Assembly: GCA_020350725.1 (NCBI GenBank)
Contig: CP070719.1
Span: 927,329-991,328, forward strand
Direction: 5' to 3'
DNA length: 64,000 nt
Source: a bacterium
GTDB taxonomy: Bacteria; BMS3Abin14
The notes under the pieces were generated by a model. It worked only from the letters and a program-made list of their open reading frames with translations. It was not told where the DNA came from and did no database searches. The first letter of the stretch is position 1; each line of letters opens with the position of its first letter. The position numbers were made by a program, and so were the translations under genes. Below, piece by piece: positions 1 through 9,291 of the stretch.

Positions 1-21
1 GTAATCTGAGCGACCCGACAT
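1..21 (-). CDS. Start of a further gene of the pse block (partial)
   Basis: Only the first seven codons are inside the window: ATG at 19-21 reading MSGRSDY, continuing off the left edge. The ATG lies two bases after the TAG of the upstream pse fusion gene, and a GGAG sits five bases before it. This is the spacing expected of the next gene in the same operon. Pseudaminic-acid clusters usually continue with pseH or pseI, but seven residues cannot identify the product. Confidence 0.5.
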
Positions 22-23
22 GC

Positions 24-1868
24 CTACTCCCCTCGAAGGGCCAAGAGAACCTCGGATCCGACCGAAGACCCGTTACTTCCCGTCAAAGCCATGGATTTGA
101 CAGAAATTTCCATGAGACGGTCAGGATTGTTGAGGACCGATTTTAGAGTCCGGGTTATCAATTCAACATCGACCTTTTCACACCGACCAAGGTTGATCAC
201 TGCACCAGCCTCGTCCAAGGCCCGCGCTATTTCTAACTGGTTTTCAGCCACAACAAGAATAATGGAAGGGAGGCCCAGATAACATCTCTCCCAGGTTGTG
301 GTGCCACACGCCCCGATGGATAGATCCGACCGGGCCATCATTTGAGCCATGTTACTCACATGACGGTGGAAACGGAGGCCGGGTCTTTGGCCGTACCGTT
401 TTTGCAGATCCTCCGCATGCGGGTTCGAATATCCCAGAACGATATCGACTCTAAGATCGGCTCCGAGCTCGATGACTGCCTCCAGGGCCTTACCGGTCTC
501 GTTTGAGGAGTCTGTCCCGCCGAAGAAGATAAGCACCGTCTCTATAATGCCATCCCTCTTTTTCAGCTTAGCCCTGGCTTCTTTGAATTCAGGACGCAGC
601 AAAGCATGCCTGGGACCGAGCAGCATCCTGCAATGGGATGGCACCAGATCCCGATAAATATTCTCGTGATCATAGCGAAGATTCTGATCCAACAGGAGAT
701 CGCAATCGTGGGGCCGATTGGCCAGATCATCGATTACCATTATTCTGTCAACGAGGGAGCGCATCATCTGCTCCCACCTTCTGTCTATGCCGTAGTGGTC
801 AATTATGAGCCAGTCAACCGGCGATCCGGTTGAATTTATTTCCTCTATGGCCTGCGATGTGTCCAGGGCGTCCGTTTTCCAGTCCGTCCCCAGCCACTCT
901 TCATAACCATTGTCCTGAAATCTTCCGGATTCTGATTCCCTGTACTCGAGCTGTATGACTGGAATTTCCGCCTTATGGACGATTTCGGATAGATGACCGG
1001 GATGTTTCCGGGATATGAAAGTAACGTGATGGCCTTCGAGAAGCAGTACGTGGGCTAGAGTCAGGCATCTCATGACATGGCCGCTACCGATAAGATTTGA
1101 TGCGTCTACACGAAAAGCAACATGATAATTAATTTTTTTCTGAAGAACATGGGTGTTGATCTGGATCAGTTCAGGGCGTTTCCTGAGAAGCCTGACTACA
1201 TCATCTGTGGTAAACACTTCCCCTTCTTCAAAAAGGGATCCATAGATCTCCTTTATCAACGTGAAATCATCTTCTACGTCCAGTGTCCAACGGTGTTCAG
1301 AGAGGTCGGTGTCCGATCGGTAGTTCCTCAACCTGAATATGTCGGGGTGGTTATACATATAGGGTGTTACGTGTTCTCGTTCAAATGTTTCCTTCGCCTC
1401 CATATGGGCTTTTTCTAAAGCAGAATACGTGAAGATCTCAACATCGAGTCCGCGCGGGAAAGTTCTCTCCAAAGTATTGCTCAGGTAATCGATGGACTCC
1501 CCGTCCGATTTACGACCAGTAAAACTATTCAGCATACCGGTCAAAACCTGAGGATCCAAAAGAGGGCAATCCGAGGTGACTCGAACTATTACTTCAGCGC
1601 CTGCCTTGACCGCCGCTTCATAGTAACGTTCCAGGACATTTTCCTCGCTGCCCCGGTAGGACGCGACTCCATTCCGACAGGCCTCTTCCGCGATGACGTC
1701 ATCCTCTGGATTAATGGTGGTGGCAACGACAATGTCGTCCACCAAGGGGCAGGATCGGACTCTCTCTATGACGTGGCTCAGAACCGATCGACCGGCCAGG
1801 TCAAACATCACCTTCCCTGGAAGGCGGGTCGACCCCATGCGCGCCTGGACGATGGATACTACCCTCAA
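24..1868 (-). CDS. SpsF-type cytidylyltransferase fused to PseG-type UDP-sugar hydrolase
   Basis: This 614-residue protein joins two steps of pseudaminic-acid synthesis. Residues 1-240 are a CMP-sugar transferase domain with the nucleotide-binding start VSIVQARMGSTRLPGK. In the pathway the PseF-type enzyme activates the finished nonulosonic acid with CTP. Residues 247-614 match PseG, which removes UDP from UDP-2,4-diacetamido-2,4,6-trideoxy-beta-L-altrose; the GSGHVMR motif (261-267) contains the expected catalytic His264. Separate pseF and pseG genes are the commoner arrangement. The start is TTG at 1866-1868, overlapping the pseC stop as TTGA, which suggests translational coupling. The SpsF-like domain might act on a related sugar, so the exact CMP-sugar product is inferred. 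Confidence 0.88.
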   Translation of the reverse strand: MRVVSIVQARMGSTRLPGKVMFDLAGRSVLSHVIERVRSCPLVDDIVVATTINPEDDVIAEEACRNGVASYRGSEENVLERYYEAAVKAGAEVIVRVTSDCPLLDPQVLTGMLNSFTGRKSDGESIDYLSNTLERTFPRGLDVEIFTYSALEKAHMEAKETFEREHVTPYMYNHPDIFRLRNYRSDTDLSEHRWTLDVEDDFTLIKEIYGSLFEEGEVFTTDDVVRLLRKRPELIQINTHVLQKKINYHVAFRVDASNLIGSGHVMRCLTLAHVLLLEGHHVTFISRKHPGHLSEIVHKAEIPVIQLEYRESESGRFQDNGYEEWLGTDWKTDALDTSQAIEEINSTGSPVDWLIIDHYGIDRRWEQMMRSLVDRIMVIDDLANRPHDCDLLLDQNLRYDHENIYRDLVPSHCRMLLGPRHALLRPEFKEARAKLKKRDGIIETVLIFFGGTDSSNETGKALEAVIELGADLRVDIVLGYSNPHAEDLQKRYGQRPGLRFHRHVSNMAQMMARSDLSIGACGTTTWERCYLGLPSIILVVAENQLEIARALDEAGAVINLGRCEKVDVELITRTLKSVLNNPDRLMEISVKSMALTGSNGSSVGSEVLLALRGE

Positions 1869-3031
1869 ACCATTAGCTCCTGAACAGTCTCCCGGACCAT
1901 ATCCACAACATAGCTGATGTCATCTTTCTTCATGAGAGGAAACAGCGGCAAGGTTAAGACCCTGGCGTAATATCTTTCAGCAACAGGGAAGTCACCATAG
2001 TGATGGGAAAGGCTTTTGCGGTAAAAAGGATGCCGATAAATCGGGATGTAGTGTACGTTCACGCCTAAGCCCTTCTCCCTCAGGCGGTTAAAAACATCCA
2101 AACGATCGAGGGTTCGGAACTGAATGACATATAAATGCCAGGAGGAATTCGCCCATGTGCTTTCTTGAGGCAAAATAAGTTCCTCAATGTTCTCAAAAGC
2201 CTTGTTGTAGGTTTGGGCGATCTTCCTGCGACGGGAGATAAAGGTATCAAGCCTCTTCATCTGGCTGAGTCCAAGGGCGCACTGGATGTCTGTGATGCGA
2301 TAATTAAAACCAAGTGCTTTCATCTCATAGTACCATGGTCCTTCAACGTTTCCGATAAGGTCCGGCTCTCGAGTGATCCCGTGGCTTCTAAAAAGGAGTA
2401 ATTTTTTGAAAATATATTCATCATTCGTGGTAATCATTCCGCCTTCACCGGAAGTTATATGCTTGACGGGGTGGAAACTGAACGTGGTCATGTGGCTGTG
2501 AGCACAGGAACCCACCTTGAAGGTCTGTCCTTCCCAACTGTAGGATGCCCCCAGAGCGTGGGCAGCATCCTCTATCAGGATCAGACCGTGTTCCTTGGCA
2601 ATCTCCCAGAGACGTGGCATGTCGCACGGGTGTCCGGCGAAATGAATCGGGATAACACCTCTGGTAGAAGGTGTGATTCTCTCGGCGACCCTGTCAGGAT
2701 CGATACAGATATTTTCCTCATTAATATCCGCAAGGACCGGGTTAGCTCCGGCATAAAGGATACAGTTCGCCGAAGCCACAAATGTTACTGGGGATGTAAT
2801 GACTTCATCTGTGGTATCGAATTCGGCTGCTAATGCCGCCAGATGGAGAGCCGCTGTACCGTTGGCTACCGCGACGGCATACCGTGCGCCGCAGTATTCA
2901 GCGAAGGCCCCCTCGAAACTCTCCACGGTCGGGCCCTGTGTGATCCAATCCGACCTGAGGACATCGACAACCGCCTCGATATCCTCGTCCGTGATCCACT
3001 GGCGGCCATATGGGATGAATCTTTTAGACAA
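1865..3031 (-). CDS. pseC: UDP-4-amino-4,6-dideoxy-N-acetyl-beta-L-altrosamine transaminase
   Basis: A DegT/DnrJ-family PLP aminotransferase of 388 residues, the usual PseC length. PseC converts the 4-keto sugar made by PseB into the 4-amino sugar, using glutamate as donor. The N-terminus (SKRFIPYGRQWI) is typical of PseC. Lys190 in SFHPVK is the PLP-binding lysine and Asp155 in IEDAAH should contact the pyridine nitrogen. The reading frame starts at TTG 3029-3031, five bases after the pseB stop, with a GAGG upstream. It is the middle gene of pseB-pseC-pseFG; that context separates it from GnnB-type aminotransferases such as the one at 13138. Confidence 0.9.
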   Translation of the reverse strand: MSKRFIPYGRQWITDEDIEAVVDVLRSDWITQGPTVESFEGAFAEYCGARYAVAVANGTAALHLAALAAEFDTTDEVITSPVTFVASANCILYAGANPVLADINEENICIDPDRVAERITPSTRGVIPIHFAGHPCDMPRLWEIAKEHGLILIEDAAHALGASYSWEGQTFKVGSCAHSHMTTFSFHPVKHITSGEGGMITTNDEYIFKKLLLFRSHGITREPDLIGNVEGPWYYEMKALGFNYRITDIQCALGLSQMKRLDTFISRRRKIAQTYNKAFENIEELILPQESTWANSSWHLYVIQFRTLDRLDVFNRLREKGLGVNVHYIPIYRHPFYRKSLSHHYGDFPVAERYYARVLTLPLFPLMKKDDISYVVDMVRETVQELMV

Positions 3032-3036
3032 ACTTT

Positions 3037-4047
3037 CTAGACCTCAAAGTGAGGGTCGCAATTCTCCCTGATCAGCTCCCTGATTTGATTCACCGTAAGC
3101 CATTCGCTGTTGGTTCCACTATTGTAGCGGAAACCGTCGGGACAAAGCCTCCCACCGTTTTTCTTCATATACTCATCGGCGTCCATGAACTGAAGGGCGG
3201 GAAGGATAACATAGTGATCGTCAAACTCGAGGGAACTTAGGGCATCCGTTTCGGTGATCATCTCCTCATGTAGCTTCTCCCCCGGCCGGATACCGACCAC
3301 CTCTGTTCTGCATCCGGGACAGACGGCTTCTGCGAGATCCGTAATCCTGAAACTGGGAATCTTAGGGACAAAAATCTCCCCACCCCACATCCTCTCCAGG
3401 CACTTAAGGACAAAATCGACACCCTCTTGCAGGGTTATGTTAAATCGCGTCATCCTCTCGTCCGTAACAGGAAGGATACCCTTGTCTCTTTTTTCCAGGA
3501 AAAACGGAATGACGCTACCGCGGCTTCCCATGACGTTGCCGTACCGCACCACCGAGAATTTAAGGTCCCTTAAGCCCTTGAAACTGTTGGCCGCTATAAA
3601 GAGCTTGTCCGAGCACAGCTTTGTCGCTCCGTACAGATTTATCGGTCCGGCCGCTTTGTCTGTGCTCAGAGCCACGACCTTCTTTACATCCCTTTCCAGA
3701 CAAACTTCGATCACATTCTGCGCACCTATAATGTTGGTCTTGATCGTTTCAAAGGGATTATATTCCGCTGTGGGAACGTGCTTGAGGGCTGCGGCATGTA
3801 CGACTACGTCAATTCTCTCCATAGCCCTGTACAGCCGGTCCTTGTCCCTGACATCGCCGATAAAATACCTGAGCTGCTCATATTTCTCGACGGGGAACCT
3901 TTGGGCCATATCGAACTGTTTATGTTCGTCCCGTGAAAATACCACGACCCTTCTGACCCGTGGATACCGGTTGATGATATTCTCGATAAACTTCTGGCCG
4001 AAGGAACCGGTGCCTCCGGTTACCAAAACTGAATGTTCATTTAGCAA
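3037..4047 (-). CDS. pseB: UDP-N-acetylglucosamine 4,6-dehydratase (inverting)
   Basis: First enzyme of pseudaminic-acid synthesis: it dehydrates and inverts C5 of UDP-GlcNAc to give UDP-2-acetamido-2,6-dideoxy-beta-L-arabino-hex-4-ulose. It is a short-chain dehydrogenase/reductase fold with the NAD(P) loop TGGTGSFGQ at residues 10-18, the STDK segment (128-131) carrying the Asp-Lys pair of the family, and Tyr139-x3-Lys143. Length 336 fits PseB rather than the larger membrane-bound retaining dehydratases. The start is TTG (4045-4047); no in-frame ATG precedes the dinucleotide loop. A 148-base spacer separates it from waaA, so a promoter for the pse block may lie there. Confidence 0.9.
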   Translation of the reverse strand: MLNEHSVLVTGGTGSFGQKFIENIINRYPRVRRVVVFSRDEHKQFDMAQRFPVEKYEQLRYFIGDVRDKDRLYRAMERIDVVVHAAALKHVPTAEYNPFETIKTNIIGAQNVIEVCLERDVKKVVALSTDKAAGPINLYGATKLCSDKLFIAANSFKGLRDLKFSVVRYGNVMGSRGSVIPFFLEKRDKGILPVTDERMTRFNITLQEGVDFVLKCLERMWGGEIFVPKIPSFRITDLAEAVCPGCRTEVVGIRPGEKLHEEMITETDALSSLEFDDHYVILPALQFMDADEYMKKNGGRLCPDGFRYNSGTNSEWLTVNQIRELIRENCDPHFEV

Positions 4048-4195
4048 AGAGTTCTCCTTTGGCTATCCATCGCTATTATTGGAGATGGGTTGTTGGCCGA
4101 AAGAAAGAGGTACCCGGTTATTCTTCCTCTCCACTCCGTGGGCCATGCGGACTGAAAACTAGAGAGGTTAAACATGAGCATTATTATCACATAAG

Positions 4196-5491
4196 CTATG
4201 GCTCGCCAAACTTCATTTTCAGGATTTCCAGAACGATATCTGCGTTTCTATTCGAAGCACCGGTAGAGCCTCTCAGGGCATTCATGGATGCGTGGCCCAT
4301 CGACATGCGCAGCTCTTCGTCCTGTTTTAGTCTTACGGCAGCCTCCTTAAGGGCATGGCTGTCATCAACTATCCAACAACCATTACCCTTGATGAGAATA
4401 TCCGTTACGTCTCTGAAATTATGCATATTCGGCCCGGTGAGAACGGGTTTGCCGTGCATGGCCGGCTCCAGCAGATTATGCCCTCCCACAGGCACAAGAC
4501 TGCCTCCGACAAAAGCGATGTCGGCCATAGCATAGAAACCATCCAAAACCCCCATTGCATCGACCAGCATTACATTCGAATCCATCCCGGCAGGATGGTT
4601 AAGTGCTGAGTAACGCACGAAGGATATATTCCTTCTGCTCAACAGGGTCTCCACTTCGTCAAAACGTTCCGGATGCCGCGGAACAAGAACAATCTTGGAT
4701 CCCTCCAATCCCGGTTCTCCAAGAATATCGATCAAGACCTCTTCTTCACCTCTGTGTGTACTGCCTGCTACCAGAAGGAAGGAATCTTTTGCCCAGTCAT
4801 GAACGGCATCAGGCAGAGCAAATTGTTTTGGCCTAATATCGTACTTCATGTTCCCCGTTACCTGGACCCTGTCCTCAGGGGCCCCGAGAGCTATGACCCT
4901 TCTGGCATCCTCCTCGCTCTGCATGAGGAGGACATCAAAGATTCTCATAAAAGGCCCGAAGAACCAGCGGAAGAATCTGTACCTGGTGAAGGAACGGTCG
5001 GATATCCGGCCGTTGACGAGAACGACCGGTATCCTCTGTCTATAGCAGGTGTAGAGGAAATTGGGCCATATCTCCGTCTCAGTGGTCACAAACAGAGAAG
5101 GTCTTATCCGGGAAAGGGCCCTCTTTACCGGGATGAGGAGATCGAGGGGGAAGTAAAAGATCCTGTCAGCGCTTTCAATTTCACGACGGGCGGTGCCATG
5201 CCCCGTTACCGTCACAGTGGAGAGTAAAAGGCGGCAGTTGCCTGTCAGTTTCTCTGAGAGAAGCTTTACCATGGGTGATACAGCCCGGACCTCTCCCACA
5301 GATACGGCGTGGATCCAGACGTTATTTCCACTATCCTGTGGAGCCCAGCCTAATCTCTCCTTGATGCCCGCTTTTCTCCTGGGGACGAAGATAAGCTGGA
5401 GGATGACCCAGGGCAGGAGAGCCAAGGACACGCCGTGGAGGATCAGGTTATATAGGGCAATTCTCCACCCGAGCCCCTGTACCTTACTCAC
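4196..5491 (-). CDS. waaA: 3-deoxy-D-manno-octulosonic acid (Kdo) transferase
   Basis: Transfers Kdo from CMP-Kdo to lipid A precursor at the inner face of the cytoplasmic membrane. An N-terminal hydrophobic anchor (about residues 12-35) is followed by the GT-B glycosyltransferase domains. The motif WIHAVSVGEV places Glu67 at the position of the catalytic Glu60 of the E. coli enzyme. The C-terminal half has GGSLVPVGGHNLLEPA, the CMP-Kdo binding region of the family. Length is 431 residues. The start is GTG, overlapping the end of the upstream DUF3108 gene by 8 bases. The number of Kdo residues it adds cannot be told from sequence. Confidence 0.93.
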   Translation of the reverse strand: MSKVQGLGWRIALYNLILHGVSLALLPWVILQLIFVPRRKAGIKERLGWAPQDSGNNVWIHAVSVGEVRAVSPMVKLLSEKLTGNCRLLLSTVTVTGHGTARREIESADRIFYFPLDLLIPVKRALSRIRPSLFVTTETEIWPNFLYTCYRQRIPVVLVNGRISDRSFTRYRFFRWFFGPFMRIFDVLLMQSEEDARRVIALGAPEDRVQVTGNMKYDIRPKQFALPDAVHDWAKDSFLLVAGSTHRGEEEVLIDILGEPGLEGSKIVLVPRHPERFDEVETLLSRRNISFVRYSALNHPAGMDSNVMLVDAMGVLDGFYAMADIAFVGGSLVPVGGHNLLEPAMHGKPVLTGPNMHNFRDVTDILIKGNGCWIVDDSHALKEAAVRLKQDEELRMSMGHASMNALRGSTGASNRNADIVLEILKMKFGEP

Positions 5492-6281
5492 TCTTATTCA
5501 TCCCTTCCGGTGAAGTATCCGCAGCATCGATGTATTGAACCAACTCGGCGTTGATGCTGCCGACGCTGACCTTGCTCCTCATCAAAACGGGTATGTGGCG
5601 TTCGTCGTCCGTCATCCACACGAACAATTCACCCTTTCTGCGGAAAATTCCTTCGAACTTCAGTTTCGGCTGGACCTTGATTGTCATAAACCGGCCCGCA
5701 GCCACCTCCACTTCTTCTCGGGCAAGGACGTCCACCTCGAGTTCATAGTTCTTTCTGTTGTCGAAGACCTTGAATGTCACACTGTCACCGACAGCGAACT
5801 GCATGTTCCTCATGGCATAGAGGGAGGACAGGGTGTCGTATGTCTGTCTTTCTATCTCGTACACAATGTTGCTTGTCCTATCATCCTCCCTCTCGATCCT
5901 CTTCACCAGCTGCCTGTTCTGGTCGAAGAGGAAGATCCTGTCACTCCTCTTACTTCCCTCCCGCATGTGATGGATGTACTTTCTCGGCAGGCCGTCCTCA
6001 GGGGATATGTGGGACTCGTAGCGGTTGCGGACCGGATAGATCATGTCGATGACCGCACGTGATTCGGCTGTATTGACAAGCTTATATATGGTTCTGCCCC
6101 TGAGGTCCTTTGCCTCTTCCACAGACATGACGGTGTCTGCGGCAGCGATACCTGCCCAGGTCAGAACGAATTCGAGACGTTCCCCGGGACCGAAGGCACT
6201 GACGGGACTGGTATCCCCTTCAATTGGAAAGCATGCCAGAAAGAACAGGATGATGGTGGCAAAAGAAATCCTGGAAATCAT
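5484..6281 (-). CDS. DUF3108-family exported protein
   Basis: A 265-residue protein with an N-terminal signal peptide (about residues 1-28) and the DUF3108 fold: an opening FGPGERLEFVLTWAGI segment and a late segment about the polymer or lipid-like substrate (KVQPKLKFEGIFRRKGELFVWMTDD). Family members are predicted periplasmic beta-rich proteins without an agreed function, often found beside cell-envelope genes. It overlaps gmhB by 4 bases (ATGA) and waaA by 8, so it is translated with LPS core genes. A role in envelope or LPS handling is suggested only by position. Confidence 0.75.
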   Translation of the reverse strand: MISRISFATIILFFLACFPIEGDTSPVSAFGPGERLEFVLTWAGIAAADTVMSVEEAKDLRGRTIYKLVNTAESRAVIDMIYPVRNRYESHISPEDGLPRKYIHHMREGSKRSDRIFLFDQNRQLVKRIEREDDRTSNIVYEIERQTYDTLSSLYAMRNMQFAVGDSVTFKVFDNRKNYELEVDVLAREEVEVAAGRFMTIKVQPKLKFEGIFRRKGELFVWMTDDERHIPVLMRSKVSVGSINAELVQYIDAADTSPEGMNKSE

Positions 6282-6838
6282 GATCCTTCTCCTGCGATCA
6301 TCCGGGCGGCCTCCAAAAGATCCTTCGCCCTTGCAGTACCCTCCGGAACTGTGCCCTTATCCTCCCTTCCGGTGACCACGAGGATGGACCTTGCCCCTGC
6401 CCTCTGGGCCATAATGATGTCCCTGGCTGCGTCACCGACAACCCAGGACCGCTGAATATCGAGGGAAAAATCAGCCACCGCCCGTTGGGTCATCTTTATC
6501 CCCGGCTTCCGACATGCACAGCCGTCATCCGGCGAGTGGGGACAGTGATATATCCCTTTGATGTGGATTCCCTTTTCGTCCAGAAGCGCCGAAAGACGAA
6601 GATTGACGGCAATCGCGTCCTCATCTGAAAAGTATCCCCTTCCGATTCCCGATTGATTGGTGACCACGATCAGAACGTAACCAGCCTGCTGGAGGATCCG
6701 AAGGGCCTCGATGGCGCCCGGCAGAAAATGAATGCCTTCCGGATCCCCGAGGTATCCCGTCTCGTCGATGATCGTTCCATCCCGGTCGAGAAGCACAGCG
6801 GGATGTAATTCTTTATCGTTGTCGGATCGATCACTCAT
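6278..6838 (-). CDS. gmhB: D-glycero-beta-D-manno-heptose 1,7-bisphosphate 7-phosphatase
   Basis: A HAD phosphatase of 186 residues that removes the 7-phosphate in ADP-heptose synthesis for the LPS inner core. It has the HAD nucleophile motif LDRDGT near the N-terminus, VTNQSGIGRG in the middle, and the GmhB zinc loop HCPHSPDDGCACRKPG. The frame is open upstream, but the ATG at 6836-6838 (MSDRSDNDKE) gives the normal family N-terminus; the upstream 37 codons are spacer-like. It is co-transcribed with waaA and DUF3108. The rest of the heptose pathway is not in the window. Confidence 0.9.
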   Translation of the reverse strand: MSDRSDNDKELHPAVLLDRDGTIIDETGYLGDPEGIHFLPGAIEALRILQQAGYVLIVVTNQSGIGRGYFSDEDAIAVNLRLSALLDEKGIHIKGIYHCPHSPDDGCACRKPGIKMTQRAVADFSLDIQRSWVVGDAARDIIMAQRAGARSILVVTGREDKGTVPEGTARAKDLLEAARMIAGEGS

Positions 6839-6999
6839 GTGAGTTTCAGGTTCCCAACATTTGATCCAGAGTCCAAAATCCAAATCCCGGAATAATGATC
6901 TCAAAAGAAGTGGGCCGCACCCTGGAATACCGACTGGAGCACCACACATTGGGTGAAGGAGAACACTCCCTGATCCCGCCAGGAGTCCTGCTTTTGGAT

Positions 7000-7908
7000 T
7001 TAGGATTTAGGATTTTGACCGATCGATTCCCCTTCCGGCCTGGTTTTCCACCTGTTGTGTATCCACATCCACTGCTCCGGATATCTGCGCACGACCTTTT
7101 CCGTCCAAAGGGTGTAGGCTTTCGTCCTCTCCTTAACGTCCTCTTCCTTGTCCTGGAGCGGCGTCCACGTCATGACGGGTTCAATAACGATCCTGTGCTT
7201 CCTTCCTGTGCGGTGAATGTAGGCCGGCACGACCGCTGCCCCTGTTTTCCTGGCCAGGACACCCAAACTGCTCAGGGTGGAGGCCTCCCGGTTAAAGAAA
7301 GGGACGAAGATGCCGTCTTTTGCCAAGGCGTTCTGGTCCAGAACGAAACCGACGATCCCTCCATTCCTGAGGTGCTGAAGGATTTCCCTCATGTTGCCGC
7401 TGCCGGCGAAAACCGTGGCCCCGGATGATTCCCGGGCCATTATCACCGCCCTGTTAACCGCTACGTTCCTGATGTTCTTGGTTATGCTGCCCATGGGATA
7501 CCCCCGAAGGGCCAGGGCAATGCCCAGCAGATCGACGTTGTCCAGATGAACGGTAAGGAGAAGGACTCCCCGCCCTTTGTCCAGGGATGACCGGAGATGC
7601 TCCTCGCCGACAAAATCGATAATGCCGTCTATTCTGTGGCCCATAAGGGATGGAAAAGCCAGGTACTCCATGAAGGCCATGCCCAGGTTCATGAAGGACC
7701 TCCTGGCAATGGATCTTAATTCCTTTTCCGAATGGGTATCTCCCAGGGATTGCCTGAGGTTGTCCATCGCCAGCCGTCTCCTCCTGCCAGCGAGAACATA
7801 CCCGAGCAGCCCGATCGGTTTGCCAATTTCCAGCGCCCAGAACCGGGGCAAAACCCGCCCGAACGCAAACAATAACCTTAACAGGGCCGAGATGATCCGA
7901 TCAGCCAT
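7000..7908 (-). CDS. lpxL: Lipid A late acyltransferase (LpxL/HtrB family)
   Basis: Membrane acyltransferase of the LpxL/LpxM family, which transfers a secondary acyl chain from acyl-ACP to the Kdo-lipid A precursor. The HLDNVD motif is the catalytic His-x4-Asp, and a hydrophobic N-terminus anchors the protein. Starting at ATG 7906-7908 (MADRIISALLRLL) gives 302 residues, close to the family norm, and overlaps the end of lpxK by 8 bases. The longer upstream frame runs inside lpxK and is rejected. Family level is certain; LpxL versus LpxM specificity is not. Confidence 0.85.
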   Translation of the reverse strand: MADRIISALLRLLFAFGRVLPRFWALEIGKPIGLLGYVLAGRRRRLAMDNLRQSLGDTHSEKELRSIARRSFMNLGMAFMEYLAFPSLMGHRIDGIIDFVGEEHLRSSLDKGRGVLLLTVHLDNVDLLGIALALRGYPMGSITKNIRNVAVNRAVIMARESSGATVFAGSGNMREILQHLRNGGIVGFVLDQNALAKDGIFVPFFNREASTLSSLGVLARKTGAAVVPAYIHRTGRKHRIVIEPVMTWTPLQDKEEDVKERTKAYTLWTEKVVRRYPEQWMWIHNRWKTRPEGESIGQNPKS

Positions 7909-8998
7909 CTCCTGCTCCGCCGGCACGCTCTCCCACCAGGGAAATGACACGGTCGATGAGGATGTCCTCACCCGAGAGAAATACTGCGTCCATCGCCAGG
8001 GCATAGCAGGGAATCGTCGGACGACGGGACGGCCAGCGTACCAGATCCTTCTCCGTGGTCAACAGTGCCCGGGCTCCCATCTTTTCAGCCCTCTCGGAAA
8101 GGAAGTTCACCTCATGAGATGAATACCGGTGATGATCCCGAAAACGGACATGGTCGACCACGATCAGGGGCAACTCTCTCAGGGACAATTCGAAAGAACG
8201 GGGGTTGGCGATCCCGGAAAACGCCAGGAAATGTGTGGATTCGAGATCTCTCACGTTCAATACCCTGTCCTCTCCGGGATGGATGAGTCCCACAGGAACA
8301 TAGTTGGCCCAGGATATCGGAGCATCGGTCATTTCCTTTAGACTTCCGGTGAACTTTTCATCAATGGCCCCCGCTTTGGTGACCACGATGAAGTCGGCGT
8401 CCCTCAGCCTGGTTGCGGGCTCCCGCAGGATACCGGAGGGAATCAGGGTGCCATTGCCCAGCCTTCTGTGATCGTCGATAACCACAACATCAAGGTCTCG
8501 GTGAAGGGCAAAATGTTGAAATCCGTCATCCAACAGGAACAGGTCAATTTCCCTTCTGCCGATGGCGTACAACCCCGCCCGATATCTGTCGGCGCAGACA
8601 TAAATGGGCACATCCTCCAGTTTTTGGGACATGAGTGTCGGTTCGTCGCCGGCCCGCAGGGCTCCCGGTCCGATGGAATCGTGGAGTTCCGAGATCGCTC
8701 CCTTCTTTCCTTCCTTAAAACTACCGTACCCTCTTGTGAGAACAGCAACCCTGATCCCTCGTTTCCGGAGGCGGGACGCCAACCATATCACGAGGGGCGT
8801 CTTGCCGCCCCCGCCCACCGCAATGTTGCCCACACTGACAACCGGCCTGGGAAGTCGTCTGATCCTCCTGAGCCGGCGGCGAAATATCATTCGATTAAAG
8901 GCACTTACAGCGCCGTACAGAAGGGAAAGGGCAAACAGCAGGGGGATCAGCCAGAACGGGGGCCCGTCCAGAATCTTTGCCAGACCTCTACGATCCAT
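7901..8998 (-). CDS. lpxK: Tetraacyldisaccharide 4'-kinase
   Basis: Phosphorylates the 4'-position of the lipid A disaccharide at the inner membrane. The N-terminal hydrophobic segment PFWLIPLLFALSLLYGAVSA is followed by the P-loop GNIAVGGGGKTP and the downstream LTRGYG and LLDDGFQH motifs of LpxK. At 365 residues it is slightly longer than E. coli LpxK. It lies between the Trm112-like gene and lpxL with almost no spacing and completes, with lpxB, lpxA, lpxD, lpxI and waaA elsewhere in the window, most of the lipid A pathway; lpxC is not present. Confidence 0.93.
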   Translation of the reverse strand: MDRRGLAKILDGPPFWLIPLLFALSLLYGAVSAFNRMIFRRRLRRIRRLPRPVVSVGNIAVGGGGKTPLVIWLASRLRKRGIRVAVLTRGYGSFKEGKKGAISELHDSIGPGALRAGDEPTLMSQKLEDVPIYVCADRYRAGLYAIGRREIDLFLLDDGFQHFALHRDLDVVVIDDHRRLGNGTLIPSGILREPATRLRDADFIVVTKAGAIDEKFTGSLKEMTDAPISWANYVPVGLIHPGEDRVLNVRDLESTHFLAFSGIANPRSFELSLRELPLIVVDHVRFRDHHRYSSHEVNFLSERAEKMGARALLTTEKDLVRWPSRRPTIPCYALAMDAVFLSGEDILIDRVISLVGERAGGAGDG

Positions 8999-9004
8999 CC
9001 GAAT

Positions 9005-9172
9005 TCAAATCTCTTCTGCCTCGTCGATGAGCATAATGGGGATGTCATCCTCAATGCGGTACCTCAGTCTGCAGGTGTCACAAGTGAGGCCTTTCCCGTC
9101 CTCCTGTAGCTCGATCGGTCCCTTGCACTTGGGACAGGCCAGGATCTCTAAGAGTTCTTTATCTATCGCCAT
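9005..9172 (-). CDS. Trm112-like zinc-ribbon protein
   Basis: A 55-residue protein beginning MAIDKELLEILACPKC, the standard start of bacterial Trm112/YcaR-family proteins. Two Cys pairs (CPKC and CDTC) form a predicted zinc ribbon. Family members are small activator-type subunits or of unknown role in bacteria and are often found beside lpxK, as here. The ATG at 9170-9172 is preceded by an AGGAG. The longer upstream frame is spacer sequence. Confidence 0.85.
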   Translation of the reverse strand: MAIDKELLEILACPKCKGPIELQEDGKGLTCDTCRLRYRIEDDIPIMLIDEAEEI

Positions 9173-9291
9173 AACGATCTCCTGAAGAATAGATGAAGGT
9201 TGAAGGGTTAAGGGTTCCGTGGTCAGCACATAATCCAAAACCGAAAAATACAAATTATCCCCTGTTCGCAATCTCTTTTCTCTATCCTCTC

